Below, piece after piece: positions 59,560 through 64,000 of a stretch of DNA of 64,000 nucleotides. Every line of letters starts with the position of its first letter. The stretch's first letter is position 1. A model generated the notes under the pieces. That model searched no databases. It was given only the letters and a program-made list of their open reading frames with translations, and was not told the DNA's origin. Source of the DNA: Nageia nagi (lineage: Eukaryota; Pinophyta); assembly GCA_050084985.1 (NCBI GenBank), contig JBITNC010000002.1, forward strand, positions 8,804,001 through 8,868,000, read 5' to 3'. The position numbers and the translations under genes are program-made.

Positions 59560-59940
59560 CTCTATGTTCTTCTTCTGAGCTTTATTGATGATCTAGTTCT
59601 TCCAAAACCTACTGATTTTAGCTAAAACTTATGACATCATCCTTCAAAATCTATGAGCTCTATCGATGATCTTGTTCTTCTAAGACCTATTGATTTTAGC
59701 TAAAACTTATGATGTCATCCTTCAAAATCCTTGGGATCTTGTTCTTCCAAGACTTGTTAATTTTCACAAAAAAATATGATGCCACCCTATGAAATCATTG
59801 GGCTCTATTGATGTTCTTCAAAAGTCTTCATTCACCATTCCTTATTGTAGAACCCATTGATTTTAGCTAAAACTTATGACATCATCCTTCAAAATCCTCA
59901 GGCTCTATCGATATTCTTCAAAAATGGAACTCTAAATATG
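59560..59940 (-). repeat. Tandem array upstream of the 3' LTR, right copy
   Basis: About five units with the minus-strand core TTTTGAAGGATGACATCATA and GCTAAAATCAATAGGTC, equivalent to the array at 2480-3075. The core again carries TGACATCA. Confidence 0.75.
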
Positions 59941-60399
59941 TACAATTTTTGAAAATTTATGCTAATAATTTATATTCATGAATTCTTGAGTATACTTCAA
60001 GAAGATGACATGATTCATGGGGATTCTCAACTTCTGGTTACTATAGAACATAAAATTAACACAAGGCTTTTTAACATAACTCTCAGGTAACCTTATTTAC
60101 ATGATTCTTAGGTACTAAAGAATGATAAAACTTTCAAATGACTTTATTTACTAAAAATGACTATTGAGAGTTTAAGGAAAAGCAATGAAAATAGGGGAAT
60201 AATTTCTACAAAAATCTTACAAGTCATGAAGGCTCTAAAAGAATAGTGTTCCCCCCTTGGGTACTCTTATATACATAGCTCTCGAGTACTAAAGAATGGA
60301 ATAATAAAGAATGAAGAATAGTAGAATTACCCAAATTTTTAGTGTTATTCTATAGGAATACAATCTTCTGGTGGCTCTTAGGGGTCTTTGCCTACTGGA

Positions 60400-63300
60400 G
60401 AAAAGAACTCATCAGTTGCTACTCCTAGTAGCTTACCCAGAAGTGGACCTGGTTGCAGTCTCAATTGCTACCATCATGTCTAGAGGGAGGAATGATTGCA
60501 TCCTTTTATTTAGTTCACTTAATTCTTTATAATCAAGTTGCAAGAGGATGAGGGATACCTTAATATTCTTAGTTTCTGCTCTAAATCCTTCTAAGACACT
60601 ATTTAGCTTTCTAGCATGTAAAAATTTTATAATGGTTTCCTAAGCCAACTTAGTTATTGTTGCAGATCTGAGATTTGTGTCTCAAAAAAAAGATTGCTTC
60701 AAAAATTGAATGGTATTGGCTACCCAATTAGCAGCACTAACCTGTACATTCTGTTCTTCTCATATTTTGAGATGTTTTATCTCAACTAAAGAATTAAAGA
60801 ATTTGTTAACAAATCCCAACTCTATTATGAGCTGATGTTTATTTATATCCATATTGAATGCTAAACTCTGGAGATCACAAATTTCTTGGATTCTTTTTTG
60901 ATATGACTATTTAAGCTTGGAGGAGACCATGGTGAACTCATTTTTAGTCATTTTCCTTAATCAAACTTGCATCCTTTATAAAACCTTTTTGTGTATATCC
61001 AGAGCTAGCTTATGAAGAGCACTTTGAGCATGAAATTCTTTAATGGCTTGTATAGCTTCTTCCTTGAGTAGATACAAGTGAGATAATGTTATCATTCTAT
61101 CACTAACTTATTCTACCAAAGATTTTCTAAAATTCTTTATCAATAGTAATAGCTTTCATTATCTTCTAATAGAACTTTATTTGCTATATTGACTATCTAC
61201 ATCTCAACCTCAATCTATTTTATTTTTTGAGCATCCACAACTATAGCCTGAGCTTTGAGTTCTTCTATTACTTGGTTTGCAATGTTTAGCTCATCTTTTG
61301 ATGTCACCATGCTCTTATCAAATTCTATTTTTTGCTTTTTAAGCTTTATAATTTAATCTTTATTCTTGTTCTACAACCCAGCTATTGTCTTATCCTTAAG
61401 GGAGCAGTCCTTCTTATATTGATCAATATTCTTATTCAATTTTCCTATTTTAGTCTCCATTGACTGAAGACTCTTTCAAGTTGCCATTGAAGTGTTCACT
61501 AGAAATATGGATTTATCAATAGCTAGTGCACTTTGCATATTCACATTTATTACAACCATGGGAGTTAGCTCTAGATGCCCTTCTTTGAAAGGCATTTGAG
61601 CGATTTTCACATCTCCTATTTCTATCACTTTGCTCAAAATTCTCAATTTTGCTCAAGGAGCATAGGAGATTTATTTAGAAAAGTTGCCCAATCAATGGGC
61701 TCTATAATTTATATAGAAAAAATAGATTTTATTTTCTCTTGTGAGGCAATAGGGATAAAATAATGAGTGGAAACAATTTTACCTATAATAGGTGTCTCAG
61801 CTTACTAAATTGGTTGGGATTATCAGGGAGGAGTTAACTACTAGACTTCTGGTTTAGGTTTGGCTTCTTCCATTGCCTCACCTTATTCTTTAGGCTTATC
61901 CATTGGGCCAAATTCCTTATTTTTAAAGTCATTGTCATCATCTCCCTCATCACTCGATCCTCCTCCAGGTGCCCCTATTACTATCTTCTCAACCTCAAGT
62001 ACATTTTCCCCTCCTTGTTAAATTTGGCTCTATTCCTCTGCTAAGGTCTCTTCTTGCTATTATTCATGGGTTTGTCCTACACCACCAGCTTCTGTATCCT
62101 GTGGCTCTTTGAACTCTTTAGGATCAAAATTTTCTAATTCTTGTATGACCACCTTTGGAACTTCTTGCATTACCTCTCAATGTGAAGATACAATCTTTTA
62201 TGGCTATGATCTTATTGTAGCTATTTGAAGTTTTTTAATGGGATTTTGCTCCTTCTCTAATGTCTACTCTCTTTAAGCAAGAATTTGAATTTTTCTTTTC
62301 TTCTTAGGAGAAGGTTCTCGGGAAGAAGTGGTGGTGTCCAAAGGATCTTCTTGTCCCTTCTTTAGGACTCAAACCATACTAGATGTTTGCTCCACTTGCA
62401 CTATCTTCTCCTCTAAAGCAAGTTTCCTACAAAAATGAGGAGGAAGAGGCTATCCCAACTTTGGCAGAGGATCTTTAGAATACTCTACCTCCCAATATTT
62501 ATCGTATTTTAATTTGTCAAATAATTCACCTTCAATGTGATGAATTTTTGTGATGTATTCAAATCTAAATTTTATGAAATAATAAATTTTATTGGGACCC
62601 CACCCAAGATATGCTAATTGGGTGAGGACCTCTGGGTTGAGGATAAAATCTTACCGCTTATTCTCCCAATTTCTATGCTTTCTTATTCCTTCTAGAGCCA
62701 TCCAGGCTTTATTTAAAGATACAAATTCCCAATCATGGTATAATTCTATCCCCTACTCCATTTTATTTACAAAATACTCAATATGGGGCCTATTGTCATG
62801 GATGAATGCTGGATGTTTCTTGCTAGTCCTTATTAACTGAGTCATTTCCCCTGATGGGTCATACATCCATGTAGTTCCTACCTTATCTAATTTAAAATTT
62901 TATATAATGAATTATGTAATACTATCTTTACATCCTATCTCTAATAGAGTGAAATTTTTTATAGATGCTGGTATATTTACAATAGACTTGAAATTGCCCC
63001 TTACCCTATATTTACTTTCTATAGCACAAATCTACCTACCCATTTCTATTGAATATAAGTGAGGGGTAACATACTTGGGAAAAAAAAGGGTTTTTCAAAA
63101 TACCCATACCTTATTATTATGATGTAATCTTTTAAAAAGTACCAATCATCAATTTTATTTCTACCTTGTAGCTCCCTCATTGTGCTCTTGTGCAACCTAT
63201 TGGGGAATTTTCCAATCAAAATTTTCATTGTGGTTGCATAGAACTTATCCATAAACTCATAGTAGGATCCATGCAACTTGGTCAAAATTGGCACCATCAA

Positions 63301-63969
63301 GTCAATTGGCATTGTCGCAATACTGAAACTAGTTGGCTCAATTAAGAGCCCTGCCTCTATAAGTTTGTCCAAATTTTGATGGACACAAAGCCACTAGAGA
63401 TAGGAAGAATGTTTGAAATTTGATTTTTATATTTTGAATAAATATCTCTTGATTTCTTCAATTATGAAAGCCAAAAAATCATAGCAGACATGGACTTCTG
63501 AGATATTATAGGCCATACGCACTATGGCTTCATTTGCTTCTATCTGGGTCTTCTTTCCTAGAATGATCGCAAGTTCCTGTAGCACTTCTCTATCTTTCTT
63601 CCTTTCAAAAAGAGCTATTTGGTAGCTTACCAACAATTTTACCTTTTTGTTATCCTAGTATCTCCCACTAATCCGGCTTAGCATCTCATCTTGATTGATG
63701 TAAAAATCAATTTTTTTCTTTTTCAAATCAATCTATTTTTTAATATGAAATGTTCAATTGACTAGAATAGCAAATGTTTGGATAATAGAGTTAGGAGAGT
63801 AATCTAACACTGCTTCAAATACTAGCTTAGCAGTATCTCCCTCTTTGGTGCTCTTGAACATACCAATTTGGTACCCCTTTTGATGATGCCTATGTGTAAG
63901 AGAGTACAAGAGCTTGGGGTAGGTGAAGGACTCATAGGGCACATAATATGCCAAGTGTTGATCAATCAT
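60400..63969 (-). pseudogene. Decayed long reading frame of unknown function, right copy of the 512-bp-LTR element
   Basis: Three open blocks on the minus strand, 63754-63969 (71 codons), 63427-63636 (69) and 63046-63372 (108), are consecutive parts of one protein-like region. They include SLTHRHHQKGYQIGMFKS, KLLVSYQIALFERKKDREVL and KFPNRLHKSTMRELQG. Further downstream the frame decays but matches the left copy from about 62.1 to 60.4 kb, including QAIKEFHAQSALHKLALDI and GFVNKFFNSLVEIK. Lys/Glu-rich composition suggests a coiled or filament-like structure in the second half. I do not recognise the family. Position 5' of an LTR-proximal array is where gag lies in other elements. Confidence 0.5.
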
Positions 63970-64000
63970 AACATCCCTTCTTTAATGAATAAGGGATTTT

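Larger units (their letters stand above)
58479..64000 (-). mobile_element. Partial LTR element with 512-bp LTR and no visible gag-pol (right, inverted copy)
   Basis: Inverted relative to 1-4169. 3' LTR 58479-58990, purine tract 58991-59007, tandem array, then decayed coding DNA running past the right edge. It shows 1.5 kb more of the 5' side than the left copy. Across 5 kb of interior there is still no protease, RT, RNase H or integrase motif. It is inserted in a Gypsy integrase gene at 58478/58479. The other edge is outside the window, so no target duplication can be checked. Confidence 0.75.

Noticed and set aside
1-64000. One large inverted duplication of the whole window, from LTR element (+) and repeat block (+) on the left and their inverses on the right
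   Set aside because: Only two blocks match. The DNA between them (PMD relics, 4.2-7.3 kb) has no counterpart between 56.4 and 58.5 kb, and the right LTR element sits in a Gypsy integrase that is not at the left junction. Independent insertions are simpler.
1-64000. CRISPR arrays, bacterial operons or ribosomal RNA genes
   Set aside because: None seen. The tandem arrays are contiguous units without unique spacers, and the content is plant nuclear.

Overview
This is a plant nuclear window, almost entirely nested LTR retrotransposons around one recognisable host gene. The evidence is a multi-exon bHLH gene with short GT-AG introns, Copia and Ty3/Gypsy elements primed from initiator tRNA-Met, plant mobile domain (PMD) relics, a TRIM and a CACTA-type DNA element. 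The repeat density and strong AT bias suggest a seed plant with a large genome; a gymnosperm is plausible but not shown by the sequence.

Layout. 1-4169: the 3' half of an LTR element with 512-bp LTRs and no visible gag or pol. A second, inverted copy fills 58479-64000. 4170-7372: AT-rich, no gene. 7373-8185 and probably 13101-13790: a plus-strand PMD relic split by an old Gypsy copy (8186-13100) that lacks its integrase core. 15550-16320: a second PMD relic, on the minus strand. 16321-20303: repeat-like DNA that shares sequence, inverted, with 56.1-56.3 kb. 20304-36684: an old minus-strand Gypsy element carrying two insertions in its integrase, a ~1.1-kb CACTA-type element (21761-22848) and an 8.8-kb Copia element (23163-31996, target duplication CTTTT). 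The Copia leader holds what look like captured host-gene pieces, one clearly from a WD40-repeat protein gene. 36685-39100: no gene beyond a 122-bp LTR-like piece and the 3' UTR of the bHLH gene.

39101-41886 (minus): a seven-exon atypical bHLH transcription factor gene, the only apparently functional host gene. Its exon lengths total one base more than a multiple of three, and the mismatch falls at the last intron. 42000-43865: upstream DNA, GC-richer near the gene. 43866-43979: a small isolated coding-like stretch. 45707-45974: a complete 268-bp TRIM with identical 64-bp terminal repeats and a TCATA target duplication. 46037-55414 (minus): a complete young Copia element with 2012-bp LTRs differing at about ten sites, target duplication CCCTT, and intact gag (496 aa) and pol (1184 aa) in different frames. 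57540-58478: a Gypsy integrase relic interrupted by the inverted 512-bp-LTR element that runs off the right edge.

The genes do not form a pathway. The window is a stratified record of insertions. Nonsense codons in the old elements fall overwhelmingly where related copies or the protein family have glutamine, which points to C-to-T decay. Boundaries, splice sites and motifs were read by eye; no database search was run.
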